IMG/VR virus record: IMGVR_UViG_3300014502_000013
Location: 1 to 42,410 of that record
DNA: 42,410 nt
Direction: 5' to 3' (one strand)
Source: a virus
Within the stretch, counting starts at the first letter, position 1; the number at the start of each line of letters is the position of its first letter. Shown piece by piece: positions 1-6,962 of the stretch. A model generated the notes under the pieces. It saw only the letters and a program-made list of their open reading frames with translations. It had not been told where the DNA came from and did no database searches. The position numbers and the translations under genes are program-made.

Positions 1-80
1 CGCAAACAAAAAGTATAATGAAATGGTCAGAAACTAAAAAGCGATCTGACAATGTTGATATGATGTCATCATTTCAGCCT

Positions 81-123
81 GGAGAGGTGACCGAGAGGCT
101 GAAGGTGCCGCTCTCGAAAAGCG
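81..123 (+). repeat. attL: attL: 43-bp copy of the tRNA-Ser 5' half
   Basis: The 43 bases are identical to 42288..42330. They run from the first base of the tRNA-Ser acceptor stem through the anticodon loop to the 3' side of the anticodon stem, then the sequence diverges, so this copy cannot make a tRNA. Bases 1..80 to the left are therefore host DNA that originally lay upstream of the tRNA gene, and everything from 124 on is phage. The integrase lies at the other end, next to attR. Confidence 0.95.
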
Positions 124-202
124 TCACTTTTTACACTCAAACAGACACGACAATTTTCCTGTCATTCCCCAAGATGTAGAAGCTATTCCCCGGCAAATTA
201 GA

Positions 203-224
203 CTGCTCATTTGAGCGGTTTTTT
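203..224 (+). terminator. small hairpin plus T tract inside the left phage end
   Basis: A GCTC-ATTT-GAGC hairpin (205..216) is followed by GG and six T. It could stop transcription entering from the host side. It overlaps a 14-base motif (209..222) that recurs near attR, so it may instead be an integrase arm site. The rest of 124..381 shows no convincing gene. Confidence 0.4.
209..222 (+). repeat. ATTTGAGCGGTTTT direct repeat, left copy (possible integrase arm site)
   Basis: The same 14 bases occur at 42237..42250 in the same orientation. In the excised phage circle the two copies would flank the attP core, 85 bp to one side and 37 bp to the other. Tyrosine integrases with an N-terminal arm-binding domain use such short direct repeats. 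That role is inferred from position only. Confidence 0.45.
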
Positions 225-381
225 GTGCGGTTTTATCTTCTGCCAAGCGATGAGCAGGCCAAGTTCTCCCCCGTCGACAATCTTCAAAAAATAAAAGGGT
301 GCTTACTTTTAGATAAAATACAAGATCCCCCTCAGGGAGATAATAAGTATATCTGTAGAAACTTCAGGTCATTCTCGTGTT

Positions 382-804
382 TTATACTGTTTGCCAGATA
401 ATTATGACAACCCAAACTATGAGGAAAGCTGAGGGAAAAACTACATAAGGACGGAGAAATGGAATTGACTTGGAATCTGGACGTCTTCCGATGATGTCAG
501 GGCCGATGTAATCAAGATTTTTATTTTCATCCCACCACATTCTAAGTGTCCTGATAGCTTTTAAACTTGATTGTATGGCGTAATAAGTTGATATGGATAA
601 CACAATCCCCAACACTGCTAGTAAATATATGAGAATAGATATATCGGTCTTTCCCCACGCAAATGCGAGAACGGCGAAAAGAATGCCTTGGAGTGTCCCA
701 AACCAAGTAATTCTGTGGTTAATCAATTCATTCTCATGTCTAATCATCTCACGAATTATCTCAGCTTCGTTGGTTCCAGCTTGATGGCCTAATTGTTGTT
801 CCAT
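382..804 (-). CDS. small membrane protein, two central TM helices and one C-terminal TM
   Basis: A 140-aa protein. A charged N-terminal part (about 1-35, with HENELINHR just before the membrane) leads into two hydrophobic helices (about 37-55 and 58-78), then a soluble stretch and a C-terminal hydrophobic helix (about 117-138). The layout recalls small phage and bacterial membrane proteins of the RipA octameric type, but I do not recognise it securely. The ATG at 804 is chosen because GGAG lies 9 bases upstream; a TTG at 819 has no such site. It lies alone in the cargo zone beside attL, convergent with nothing, and could be a lysogenic conversion or exclusion gene (inference). Confidence 0.75.
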   Translation of the reverse strand: MEQQLGHQAGTNEAEIIREMIRHENELINHRITWFGTLQGILFAVLAFAWGKTDISILIYLLAVLGIVLSISTYYAIQSSLKAIRTLRMWWDENKNLDYIGPDIIGRRPDSKSIPFLRPYVVFPSAFLIVWVVIIIWQTV

Positions 805-979
805 TCTAGTTTTCTCCAATTGAGGTCAATCCCCCGCATTGCCAAGTATCTCTTGTCTTATAGCCGTGTTCCACGCTTTGCTCTCGCACACTCCCATTTT
901 CTGAAGGTGCTGGCATACCACTCCGCGCATTGTGCCGCTGACTTGGCATATTCTTTTTATCTCTTTCAGATAGGTGGAG

Positions 980-1834
980 TTAAGTTACTTTTTCGGGCAC
1001 GGATATATCAGAAGAGTGGAACATAATTTCATGGCCTTTTTGTTTAGTGCTAGCACTATAATTAATAGAATAATTCAGTTTTGGCGAAGAAGCATACATC
1101 GTATTAATTTCGGGAACGTCGTCATAGGTTACTATCCAAGGCGTCCTAAGTTCGTCCAATATTACCTTAGATAAATTTAAATGATCTCGTGGATCCAAAG
1201 CGTTGAAATAGAGTTTATGCCCTTTTTTATAGTAAGGAGGGTCAACAAAACTGAGGCAATCTCCACGGCTATTATTTACGACATCCCTGATAAACTCAAC
1301 CGCATCAAAACGTGTCATCGATATATCATTTTTTCGACTGGCAAATTCTTCAATTCGCCGAATAAGTGAGTCTTTGTTGAATCTACAATCGATTTTGTAA
1401 TCGCCTGTCTGATCCAAACCACCGATAATACCACCTTCGATGATCCCTGAACGGTTTGTCCTATTGAGGAAAAAAGTAGCAAAGCCTAATTCAAGAACCG
1501 TATGGTCCATCGGATTTAAAAGAATATCTTTCTCGCGGAACCACTCGTTTACAGTTACTGGCGTATCCTTGATAAGCCGGCACAAATCCGAAGTCTCTTC
1601 TAATGCACTAGACCAAAAAGCGAAGACAGCGCAGTCTAAATCATTCAGGAATACGTGAGATACATAATTATCTGCCAATAACGCGAGGGCAATGCCTGCT
1701 CCACCTGCAAACGGTTCAGCATAACTTATCCCTGCAAGATCATTTAATTCAATGATCTTTTTTACCCAGCACGCCAAAGAAGATTTGCCTCCCGGGTATC
1801 TAAGAGGCGACCGATAGAAATTTTTAGTGGGCAT
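980..1834 (-). CDS. DNA adenine-N6 methyltransferase, D12 (Dam-like) class
   Basis: A 284-aa protein, close to Dam length (278). The D12 hallmarks are in order: RYPGGK near residue 13 (start of the AdoMet site), AEPFAGGAGIAL near 40 (motif I, AdoMet binding) and FVDPPYY near 196 (motif IV, catalytic DPPY). It should transfer a methyl group from AdoMet to adenine N6 in a short DNA site; Dam-like enzymes often use GATC but the target is not readable here. It follows the ParB-like gene by 49 bases and has its own AGAGGT ribosome site. No ordinary restriction endonuclease is beside it, so it is an orphan modifier, or the ParB-like partner supplies a second activity. Confidence 0.93.
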   Translation of the reverse strand: MPTKNFYRSPLRYPGGKSSLACWVKKIIELNDLAGISYAEPFAGGAGIALALLADNYVSHVFLNDLDCAVFAFWSSALEETSDLCRLIKDTPVTVNEWFREKDILLNPMDHTVLELGFATFFLNRTNRSGIIEGGIIGGLDQTGDYKIDCRFNKDSLIRRIEEFASRKNDISMTRFDAVEFIRDVVNNSRGDCLSFVDPPYYKKGHKLYFNALDPRDHLNLSKVILDELRTPWIVTYDDVPEINTMYASSPKLNYSINYSASTKQKGHEIMFHSSDISVPEKVT

Positions 1835-1883
1835 TTTTACCTCTTACTTGTATTATAATATGGCAAACGACTTTTGGCCAGTA

Positions 1884-3362
1884 TTATTTTAGAAGATATT
1901 CTAAGAGGTTTTTCAACCCGGACGAAACCCACCCCTCCAAGACTGTTCCGGTCGGCATCGACAACCCTGGATGATGCATATTTAAGTCCATCAATTCTTT
2001 TATCCCTTCTCCGTTAGGGAATAAGCCAACGAATACGCGGTGGTAATTCTTGTCTGCAAATAAATCTGGACTATTACAAAAATGTCTTAGAATTGTCGTT
2101 AGGAACGCGTCCTTGTTGACCGGACATAATTTTCCAAAAGCTGCGGAGTCATTAATTCGCAAATATCGTTTGCAGGCCTGTTCTATCAAAGCTCTGGTGA
2201 GAAATGATGTCGCCAGCGGGTATTGCCTATAAGCGCTTCCTCGGGAGATTTTTTTAATTTCTTCGCATATAGCGACCAATGCTTTGTCTTGATCTGTGAC
2301 AGGCGTAAATGTATAGGTTAAGTTCTCAAAATAGAAATCAGTCTGTCGTGTTGTTTTGTTTTTGAGAGTGGCGGGAGCTATGGGTTCCACCGACAGCGTC
2401 GTTGCAGGTACTCCTTTAATAACTGCATCGATAGGATTATCTTTTAACGTCTTCGCCGACTGGGGAATCTCGATGGACTTATCGCCCTGAATTGGTTTTT
2501 CGACAACATCGGGTATCCATTCTTTAACGTCGTCCTCAATGTCCAAAAACGTGTTACGAGTTGACAAAGGAGTTTTACCAGGCAGGAGATTGAGCGATCT
2601 TCTTACAACATACTCGACAATTTTGCCGAATTCAGGGAGTTCGGAAACCGGTTTAAAGTGTGTGTTATATGATAATTTTAGTTTTGATGCGCCTTCGGTC
2701 TGGAATATTCTCAATATTCTATCGACGCCAATTCGATGCAGTGAAGTATAATTAATTAGGTTTTGCTTTTCAACCTCTGACCAGCAATCAAGAGACAAAA
2801 TATATTGTAGAAAATAATGTTTTTTTAGAGCTGCTGTAATCTGGCTTTTCTTCACTCCAGTTAGCAACTCTATTTGCTCGATAGTTTTTCCAGATTCAAA
2901 GTGATTTGCAAAAAATATGAATTTCGAGATAGAAGGCCACGTTTTTACACCGGTAATATGCCTTGTCCCCAAAACTATTTGCGCTTCTTCTCTTGATCCG
3001 ATGACATGAACTTGGATTCTATTAAGCTGGGTTCTGGCATTCTTTGCTAACACCGGAACAGAAGCCCTATATTCAGTTGGCGCAAGGTTGGGGCTCAAAA
3101 GCACTTTTAAAGCGCAAAGACGGCGATTTCCTTCCACGACTATTTTCTTATCGTCTTCGATGCAAACTATCGGGAATTCTCCGGGCATTAAACCTCCATA
3201 TGCTGAAATGGACCTTGCAAGTTCGATTACCTCTTCGTTCTTTAAGAGGTAACCTATAATTCCGCTTTGACTCGTGTCTGCCAAATCTACAAACCTAGGA
3301 TTCTTCGCATCTAATAGCAGCTCTCTTACCCCAAATTTTCTAGTTTTGAATTTATCCGCCAT
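1884..3362 (-). CDS. ParB/Srx-domain protein, partner of the D12 methylase
   Basis: A 492-aa protein. The N-terminal third is a ParB/sulfiredoxin-like fold: NPRF near 23, then an ARSISAYGG helix, and EGNRRLCALK near 77 corresponding to the GxRR NTP/nuclease motif. Residues 130-240 look helical and may hold an HTH. A Pro/Lys-rich linker (about 275-345) leads to a helical C-terminal domain with FLTRALIEQACKRYL near 390. This length and C-terminal domain do not fit a plasmid ParB. ATG at 3362 has an AGGAG site; a promoter lies at 3418..3445. It is first in a two-gene operon with the methylase. Function unknown; DNA nicking, sensing or regulation are possible. Confidence 0.8.
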   Translation of the reverse strand: MADKFKTRKFGVRELLLDAKNPRFVDLADTSQSGIIGYLLKNEEVIELARSISAYGGLMPGEFPIVCIEDDKKIVVEGNRRLCALKVLLSPNLAPTEYRASVPVLAKNARTQLNRIQVHVIGSREEAQIVLGTRHITGVKTWPSISKFIFFANHFESGKTIEQIELLTGVKKSQITAALKKHYFLQYILSLDCWSEVEKQNLINYTSLHRIGVDRILRIFQTEGASKLKLSYNTHFKPVSELPEFGKIVEYVVRRSLNLLPGKTPLSTRNTFLDIEDDVKEWIPDVVEKPIQGDKSIEIPQSAKTLKDNPIDAVIKGVPATTLSVEPIAPATLKNKTTRQTDFYFENLTYTFTPVTDQDKALVAICEEIKKISRGSAYRQYPLATSFLTRALIEQACKRYLRINDSAAFGKLCPVNKDAFLTTILRHFCNSPDLFADKNYHRVFVGLFPNGEGIKELMDLNMHHPGLSMPTGTVLEGWVSSGLKNLLEYLLK

Positions 3363-3417
3363 TTTGCACTCCTATCCATCTATAGAGAATCAAACTCCAA
3401 GGATATAAAACAGCGCA

Positions 3418-3445
3418 ATTATAGCACTTTAACTAAAAAATTCAA
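3418..3445 (-). promoter_or_regulatory. promoter of the ParB-like/D12 methylase operon
   Basis: On the minus strand there is TTGAAT (3440..3445), a 16-base spacer and a perfect TATAAT (3418..3423), about 55 bases before the ATG at 3362. This makes the cargo operon independent of the phage late promoter, so it can be expressed in the lysogen. Confidence 0.7.
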
Positions 3446-3593
3446 AACCGAACACAAAGAGCCACGCTTTTTAACGCCGGGCAGCTCTTACTTTTCCAAT
3501 ATATTATTCAGATAGCTTCTCAATTTCATCAACGTGCTCTTGACACATGGTTTATTATTGAATAGTCAGACAAATCTGAATGGAGGTACCGGA

Positions 3594-4049
3594 ATGTGGC
3601 ATAGACAATCTTGCATCGATTGCGGTTTTCTTGGCTGGTGTCATGTAAATAGTGGTCCTGGAGGTATGACTCAGGGACCGGCGAAAGATGAGGTCAATAA
3701 CCAAGAGAGGAATGAAATAATCAAATCTCCGGAAGCAGTTCAATCTTGGTACTGGGGTCCGCAAGACGATTCAGGATCAGTTTTAGGCTGCTACAGAAAA
3801 TTATGGTTTCATTTCTATTCCCCAAATGGTAAAAAGACAGAGGAAATACAAAACGAAGTAGTTAGTAGGCGAAGTTGTAAGCATTTTATTAATTATGAGC
3901 CTTCGAGAACGCCTGTGGAACATATTTCAATACAAGAAAAAGCGAGAGACCGAAATGATACTGTAAAAAATATCTTTATAGGAGCCGCCGCAGTAGCGGC
4001 TTCAACAGCGATTATCGAGCTCATAATAAGGTTAGTTACGAAGAAATAA
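3594..4049 (+). CDS. Cys-containing protein with C-terminal membrane anchor, function unknown
   Basis: A 151-aa protein. The N-terminus holds CIDCGFLGWC (about 7-16), a tight cysteine cluster that could bind a metal. The middle is polar. Residues about 125-145 form a hydrophobic helix (IFIGAAAVAASTAIIELIIRL) ending in VTKK, so the protein is probably tail-anchored with the Cys part in the cytoplasm. The ATG at 3594 has a perfect GGAGG seven bases upstream; longer in-frame starts lack one. A TTGACA at about 3540 may be its -35 box but no good -10 follows. It is transcribed against the rest of the cargo. Not recognised. Confidence 0.75.
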   Translation: MWHRQSCIDCGFLGWCHVNSGPGGMTQGPAKDEVNNQERNEIIKSPEAVQSWYWGPQDDSGSVLGCYRKLWFHFYSPNGKKTEEIQNEVVSRRSCKHFINYEPSRTPVEHISIQEKARDRNDTVKNIFIGAAAVAASTAIIELIIRLVTKK

Positions 4050-4074
4050 AAAAGCCCCGGATTTAACCGGGGCT
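4044..4074 (-). terminator. terminator of the tRNA-Glu-like gene
   Basis: An 8-bp stem (AGCCCCGG / CCGGGGCT) with a 6-base loop is followed on the minus strand by CTTTTTTATT. It ends the short transcript that starts at the promoter at 4180..4208. Confidence 0.85.
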
Positions 4075-4078
4075 GCAA

Positions 4079-4149
4079 TTTACCGAGCGGGAGTCAGACC
4101 CGCATTTACTCCTTGAGAGGGAGCTGTCCTATCGTTAGACTACCGGGGA
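4079..4149 (-). tRNA. tRNA-Glu(CTC)-like, divergent
   Basis: A 71-nt cloverleaf can be drawn. The anticodon arm is perfect (5 bp, loop CTCTCAA, anticodon CTC), the D stem is GTCT/GGAC and the T stem GCGGG/CCCGC. Odd points: the T loop is TCTGACT, not TTCGAAT, the D loop lacks the usual GG (AACGATA), the acceptor stem has two mismatches, and CCA is not encoded. In the D/T loop contact the usual G19-C56 becomes A19-T56, which would still pair. It has its own promoter and terminator. It could be a working phage tRNA, a tRNA mimic, or a relic. Confidence 0.6.
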
Positions 4150-4179
4150 ATGGATAAGGTACTTAATCCTTACCCTTAT

Positions 4180-4208
4180 ATTATAACATTTGAACTTAAC
4201 AAAATCAA
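4180..4208 (-). promoter_or_regulatory. strong promoter for the tRNA-Glu-like RNA
   Basis: On the minus strand: TTGATT (4203..4208), exactly 17 bases, TATAAT (4180..4185). Transcription would start near 4173 and end at the terminator at 4044, giving an RNA of about 125 nt that holds only the tRNA-like element. Confidence 0.8.
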
Positions 4209-4241
4209 AACGGAGCCGCCCGGTAAGGTCCCGGACGGCTC
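4201..4241 (-). terminator. terminator after the 168-aa gene
   Basis: Stem GAGCCGtCCGG / CCGGgCGGCTC (4213..4241) is followed on the minus strand by CGTTTTGATTTTG. Its T-rich tail overlaps the -35 box of the next promoter, so the units are packed back to back. Confidence 0.8.
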
Positions 4242-4266
4242 ACTCATTAGTATATACTTTTAGTAG

Positions 4267-4773
4267 TTACTGTTTGGTTATCTTTTCCCCGTAGACCACC
4301 TGCGCTTCATGTTCTTTGAGCAGTGCCTTGCCAGCTTCTTTCAGCAGCCATCTGATGGGACTGTCGGCTTTGTAAGTACTCTCCCTCGACTGCTGGCAGA
4401 CCTCCACGATGAACTTAGAGCCCGCGATAACGCTACCGTCCTTGAGTTGCACCCGGCCCCCGGCTGCGCGCCCCGTTTTGGCTCCTGAAGGCTCAACCAC
4501 CACTTGCTTGTCAGCTGCCGGCGTCGGTTCCGGAGCGGGCGGCGGCTCTGGAGCCGGTACCACAACTGGCTGCTCAATTTTCTTCTCGCTGATGGCCAGC
4601 AGCTTGTAGTTCTTCCTCAAGCTGGTCTCGGTCATGGTTTTGTAGCCGTCACCATTACCGACCGCGGAAATCTGGATGACTCCGGTCTCCTGATTGATTC
4701 CTGTGACCTCGAACTTCTTTTCGTTGCCTCTGTCCTGCCAAATTGTTCCGATTGTAACCTGTACTTTTTTCAT
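4267..4773 (-). CDS. two-domain protein with Pro-rich linker, function unknown
   Basis: A 168-aa soluble protein. Residues 1-62 look like a small beta barrel (VTIGTIWQDR start, FEVTGI strand). Residues 70-90 are a Pro/Ala/Glu linker with repeated PAPEPPPAPEPTP. Residues about 103-168 form a second domain (GGRVQLKDGSVIAGSKFIVEV, RWLLKEAGKALLKEHE). ATG 4773 has GGAG eight bases upstream. It is last in a short operon behind two tiny genes and ahead of a terminator. I do not recognise the family. Confidence 0.75.
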   Translation of the reverse strand: MKKVQVTIGTIWQDRGNEKKFEVTGINQETGVIQISAVGNGDGYKTMTETSLRKNYKLLAISEKKIEQPVVVPAPEPPPAPEPTPAADKQVVVEPSGAKTGRAAGGRVQLKDGSVIAGSKFIVEVCQQSRESTYKADSPIRWLLKEAGKALLKEHEAQVVYGEKITKQ

Positions 4774-4796
4774 TGAATTCTCCTTTTATATTTTTA

Positions 4797-4967
4797 TTAT
4801 TCCAGCATGTCCCGGATGAACTGGAGGGCTTCCGGGTTACTTTTGTGCTTTTTGAGTAGAGCCTTGACCTGGGTTTCGCTGTATTTTCCGGGCTTGATGT
4901 CCCCCGGGTAACGACCCGGGGTCACCGGGTCGTATTCTGGGATAATCAATATCTTTTCGTTACACAT
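4797..4967 (-). CDS. 56-aa protein, possible SAP-like/helical, unknown
   Basis: Begins MCNEKILIIPEYDP, then a Pro/Gly-rich turn (TPGRYPGDIKPGKYS) and a basic amphipathic helix ending FIRDMLE. The start ATG overlaps the stop of the upstream zinc-ribbon gene (ATGTGTAA), a sign of translational coupling, and a GGGGAC-type site precedes it. The SETQVKALLKKHKSNPEALQ part resembles short helical DNA-binding or tail-capping peptides, but no family is assigned. Confidence 0.65.
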   Translation of the reverse strand: MCNEKILIIPEYDPVTPGRYPGDIKPGKYSETQVKALLKKHKSNPEALQFIRDMLE

Positions 4968-5124
4968 GGTACACGTCCCCGCATTCCAAGCAAGTCACGC
5001 AATCGCTGTCGTCGATTTCCAAGGTGTCCATGTTGTCGTTGCCGCACTTCGGGCATGCCTGCTTTTCTTCGACCTCGTTGTCATTGTGCAGTAAAATTAT
5101 TGTGAAATTTGATTCACCCGCCAT
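4960..5124 (-). CDS. 54-aa zinc-ribbon protein
   Basis: A tiny protein with two CxxCG knuckles, CPKCG near 24 and CLECG near 45, an acidic spacer between them, and an extra Cys at 42. This is a classic zinc-ribbon. ATG 5124 has an AGGAAGGTG ribosome site. It overlaps the next gene by 8 bases and is first of a three-gene minus-strand operon. Likely role: nucleic-acid or protein contact; not known more exactly. Confidence 0.75.
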   Translation of the reverse strand: MAGESNFTIILLHNDNEVEEKQACPKCGNDNMDTLEIDDSDCVTCLECGDVYHV

Positions 5125-5224
5125 TCGATTCACCTTCCTTTTTCTTAACTGTTCTATTCATCACTCTTTCCAGATTCGAAGTCAAGACCCTTTACGCTCA
5201 TTTCCACTATTTATTTTCTGAACA

Positions 5225-5258
5225 CAAAAAAGAACCCCCGGGGGTTGATTCCCGGGGG
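5225..5258 (-). terminator. terminator at the end of the tail/lysis operon
   Basis: Stem CCCCCGGG / CCCGGGGG with an 8-base loop, followed on the minus strand by TTCTTTTTTG. The nearest minus-strand gene upstream ends at 6033, so late transcription probably runs antisense through the two plus-strand genes at 5361 and 5768 before stopping here. Between 5125 and 5225 a TTGACT on the minus strand may start the next operon, but its -10 is weak. Confidence 0.8.
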
Positions 5259-5360
5259 CATTTCTTTAGAAGTTATTAAGAATTTTATAGGGAAATGGGT
5301 CACATAAACCTTTTTAATGGATTATAATATTCTGGCAAATAAAAAAAGGGGTGAACAATC

Positions 5361-5663
5361 ATGTTCAAAAAAATGGTAAGTGTGATACTAGCATTTGGTC
5401 TGACAGTAACGTTTTTTGAAAAATTAATTGAATCTGCCAATAACCTATATCCCAACCGAGGCTTTATCACAATTGGAATGAGGACTTTTCCTAAATGGTT
5501 AAATTTCCTATATCCCATACACAATGTATTGAGCGGTCAACCAGGTATTATCGTTTTGTTAATTCTTTCAACCGTTGCTTTCGTTTATGAGTTCGTAACG
5601 CTGATAAGAAAAATCGGTAAACACCCAAAGGCTGTCTCAACTAAAGCCAATGACGATGATTAA
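5361..5663 (+). CDS. small protein with two membrane segments (moron)
   Basis: A 100-aa protein. The first hydrophobic helix is about 5-22 (VSVILAFGLTVTFF), the second about 63-80 (IIVLLILSTVAFVYEFV). The tail is basic then acidic (KANDDD). An AGGGGTG site lies before the ATG. It is on the plus strand inside a minus-strand late region and is AT-richer than its neighbours, as is usual for a moron. Function unknown; superinfection exclusion or a host-membrane role is possible. Confidence 0.7.
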   Translation: MFKKMVSVILAFGLTVTFFEKLIESANNLYPNRGFITIGMRTFPKWLNFLYPIHNVLSGQPGIIVLLILSTVAFVYEFVTLIRKIGKHPKAVSTKANDDD

Positions 5664-5767
5664 AAACTAAGAACTAACCGGCCTAGGGCGGAAAAACCTT
5701 AACCGGGGGATATCACAATTTTGTTATATTATTTCTTAAGAAATATTGGAGAAAAAGGAGAAACTCA

Positions 5768-6010
5768 ATGCCGATCAGTTTAACAAAAGAACAGATGGGT
5801 GAACGTTTGCTGGAACCTCACCGTTTGAAACTATTGACATTAGCTATTAATGAAGACGTCAAGAGTTGTTTTCCCATAAAATACAAGTCGCAAGGTCGCA
5901 TTCCGGCGGGAACAGATATAAATTTAGACTTAACCGAGGCTTTGAAGCCTGTCGTTAATAAAATAATATTTCGTGCGATCGAGATAGCTTACGATGAGTC
6001 TTTAGATTAA
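5768..6010 (+). CDS. 80-aa soluble protein, unknown (moron)
   Basis: A short mixed alpha/beta protein with no membrane segment: SLTKEQMGERLLEP at the start and an amphipathic EALKPVVNKIIFRAIEIAYDE helix at the end. The GGAG eight bases before the ATG is strong. A 14-bp perfect palindrome ATTTCTTAAGAAAT (5731..5744) lies just upstream and may be its operator. It is read toward, and ends 23 bases before, the minus-strand gene at 6033. Not recognised. Confidence 0.7.
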   Translation: MPISLTKEQMGERLLEPHRLKLLTLAINEDVKSCFPIKYKSQGRIPAGTDINLDLTEALKPVVNKIIFRAIEIAYDESLD

Positions 6011-6032
6011 GTGGCATAAATGTTTTCCATGT

Positions 6033-6362
6033 TCACCCCTTGTGCGGTGATGTAAGCCATGTCCAGAATGCCTGCCAGACGATTGCCAGCCCGACGCCGC
6101 CACCGGCCCCGGCTGCTGTGCTGATGCTCAAATGCCGTTTATCACGGGCTTCGATGTCCGTGAGTCGCTTATCTAACGATCCTTTTTCTTCGGGGTCGAA
6201 TTCGCCTATGCGGTTTTTGATATTTGCAAACTCAAGTACGCAGATCGCGCATCTTTTGTTGGTGGCATACATCTGCCTGGCAACGAACCGGTTTAGGTCA
6301 TCCCCTGATAGTTTGCATATTTGCTCTTCGAATTCCATGTCATTCAGCATTTGCTCAGCCAT
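6033..6362 (-). CDS. holin-like/XhlA-like protein, one C-terminal TM
   Basis: A 109-aa protein. Residues 1-75 are helical and charged (KRLTDIEARDKRH) and may form a coiled coil. Residues about 80-102 are hydrophobic (ISTAAGAGGGVGLAIVWQAFWTWL). This plan, helix then single C-terminal TM, is that of XhlA-type phage lysis proteins, and the place behind a peptidase gene at the end of the tail genes fits. ATG 6362 has GAGGAG six bases upstream; the TTG at 6368 does not. It is called holin-like from architecture and position only. Confidence 0.6.
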   Translation of the reverse strand: MAEQMLNDMEFEEQICKLSGDDLNRFVARQMYATNKRCAICVLEFANIKNRIGEFDPEEKGSLDKRLTDIEARDKRHLSISTAAGAGGGVGLAIVWQAFWTWLTSPHKG

Positions 6363-6372
6363 CGGCAACTCC

Positions 6373-6954
6373 TCAAGTTTTATTTTGGCAACTATCCAAA
6401 GCGTTCATCATTTTCGAGATTAACGGTTCTTCCCAGCACGGCTGCAGTTCTTTACCCATGTACTGGCAGAAATTGCTGAGATTCTCCCAGCACATCAGGC
6501 GTTTATCCGTAATCGAGAAATGCCAGTTGAAAAGAACAGTGACGATCACCCAAAAATAGGCAAGGGCATCATAAGGAACGCCATTCCACTCATCAACATA
6601 CCGCTCGATCGCTGCCGGATCCGGGTTGTCCAGCCAGTGGTATATTTTACAGTCTCCCATATCCGCTACAGAGGCATAGGTTACCGCGCAGACGCCGGTG
6701 AACAGATTGACAGCCTGAAATGTGACAATCTCCCCGGTGTCCAGTACCTTGACAACAAAGCCGGTGTGCCATGGCAGCCAACCTTTTTTGATAATAATTT
6801 TGAGATACGGAAACTTCCGGGATAACTGAAATTTAATGGATAATTTGTAGCGCGCCCGCCACGACTTATCTTTCAGCGCCAGGATGCCGGATAACAGGTT
6901 GGTAAAGTTGCCGCCGCCTTTCCACAAAATAATATCGCCGGGTTTAATATCCAT
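6373..6954 (-). CDS. candidate permuted papain-fold (YiiX/NlpC-like) peptidase
   Basis: A 193-aa protein starting MDIKPGDIILWKG, the usual opening of YiiX/YaeF-type permuted NlpC/P60 enzymes. WHTGFV near 63 gives the catalytic His and RLMCWENL near 155 gives the Cys; in the permuted family His precedes Cys, as here. Such enzymes cut amides in peptidoglycan stem peptides or in lipids. Lying after the fibre genes and before a holin-like gene, it could be the endolysin. There is no signal peptide, so it would need a holin. The usual CxEL around the Cys is only partly kept. Confidence 0.6.
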   Translation of the reverse strand: MDIKPGDIILWKGGGNFTNLLSGILALKDKSWRARYKLSIKFQLSRKFPYLKIIIKKGWLPWHTGFVVKVLDTGEIVTFQAVNLFTGVCAVTYASVADMGDCKIYHWLDNPDPAAIERYVDEWNGVPYDALAYFWVIVTVLFNWHFSITDKRLMCWENLSNFCQYMGKELQPCWEEPLISKMMNALDSCQNKT

Positions 6955-6962
6955 ATTTCACC

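Noticed and set aside
12-75. TATAAT-like and TATGAT sequences in the host flank as the tRNA-Ser promoter
   Set aside because: Spacing to any -35 is poor, so no firm promoter was called in 1..80.
5140-5225. A 15-codon minus-strand ORF with TTGACT promoter-like sequence
   Set aside because: Too short and without a convincing -10 or ribosome site.
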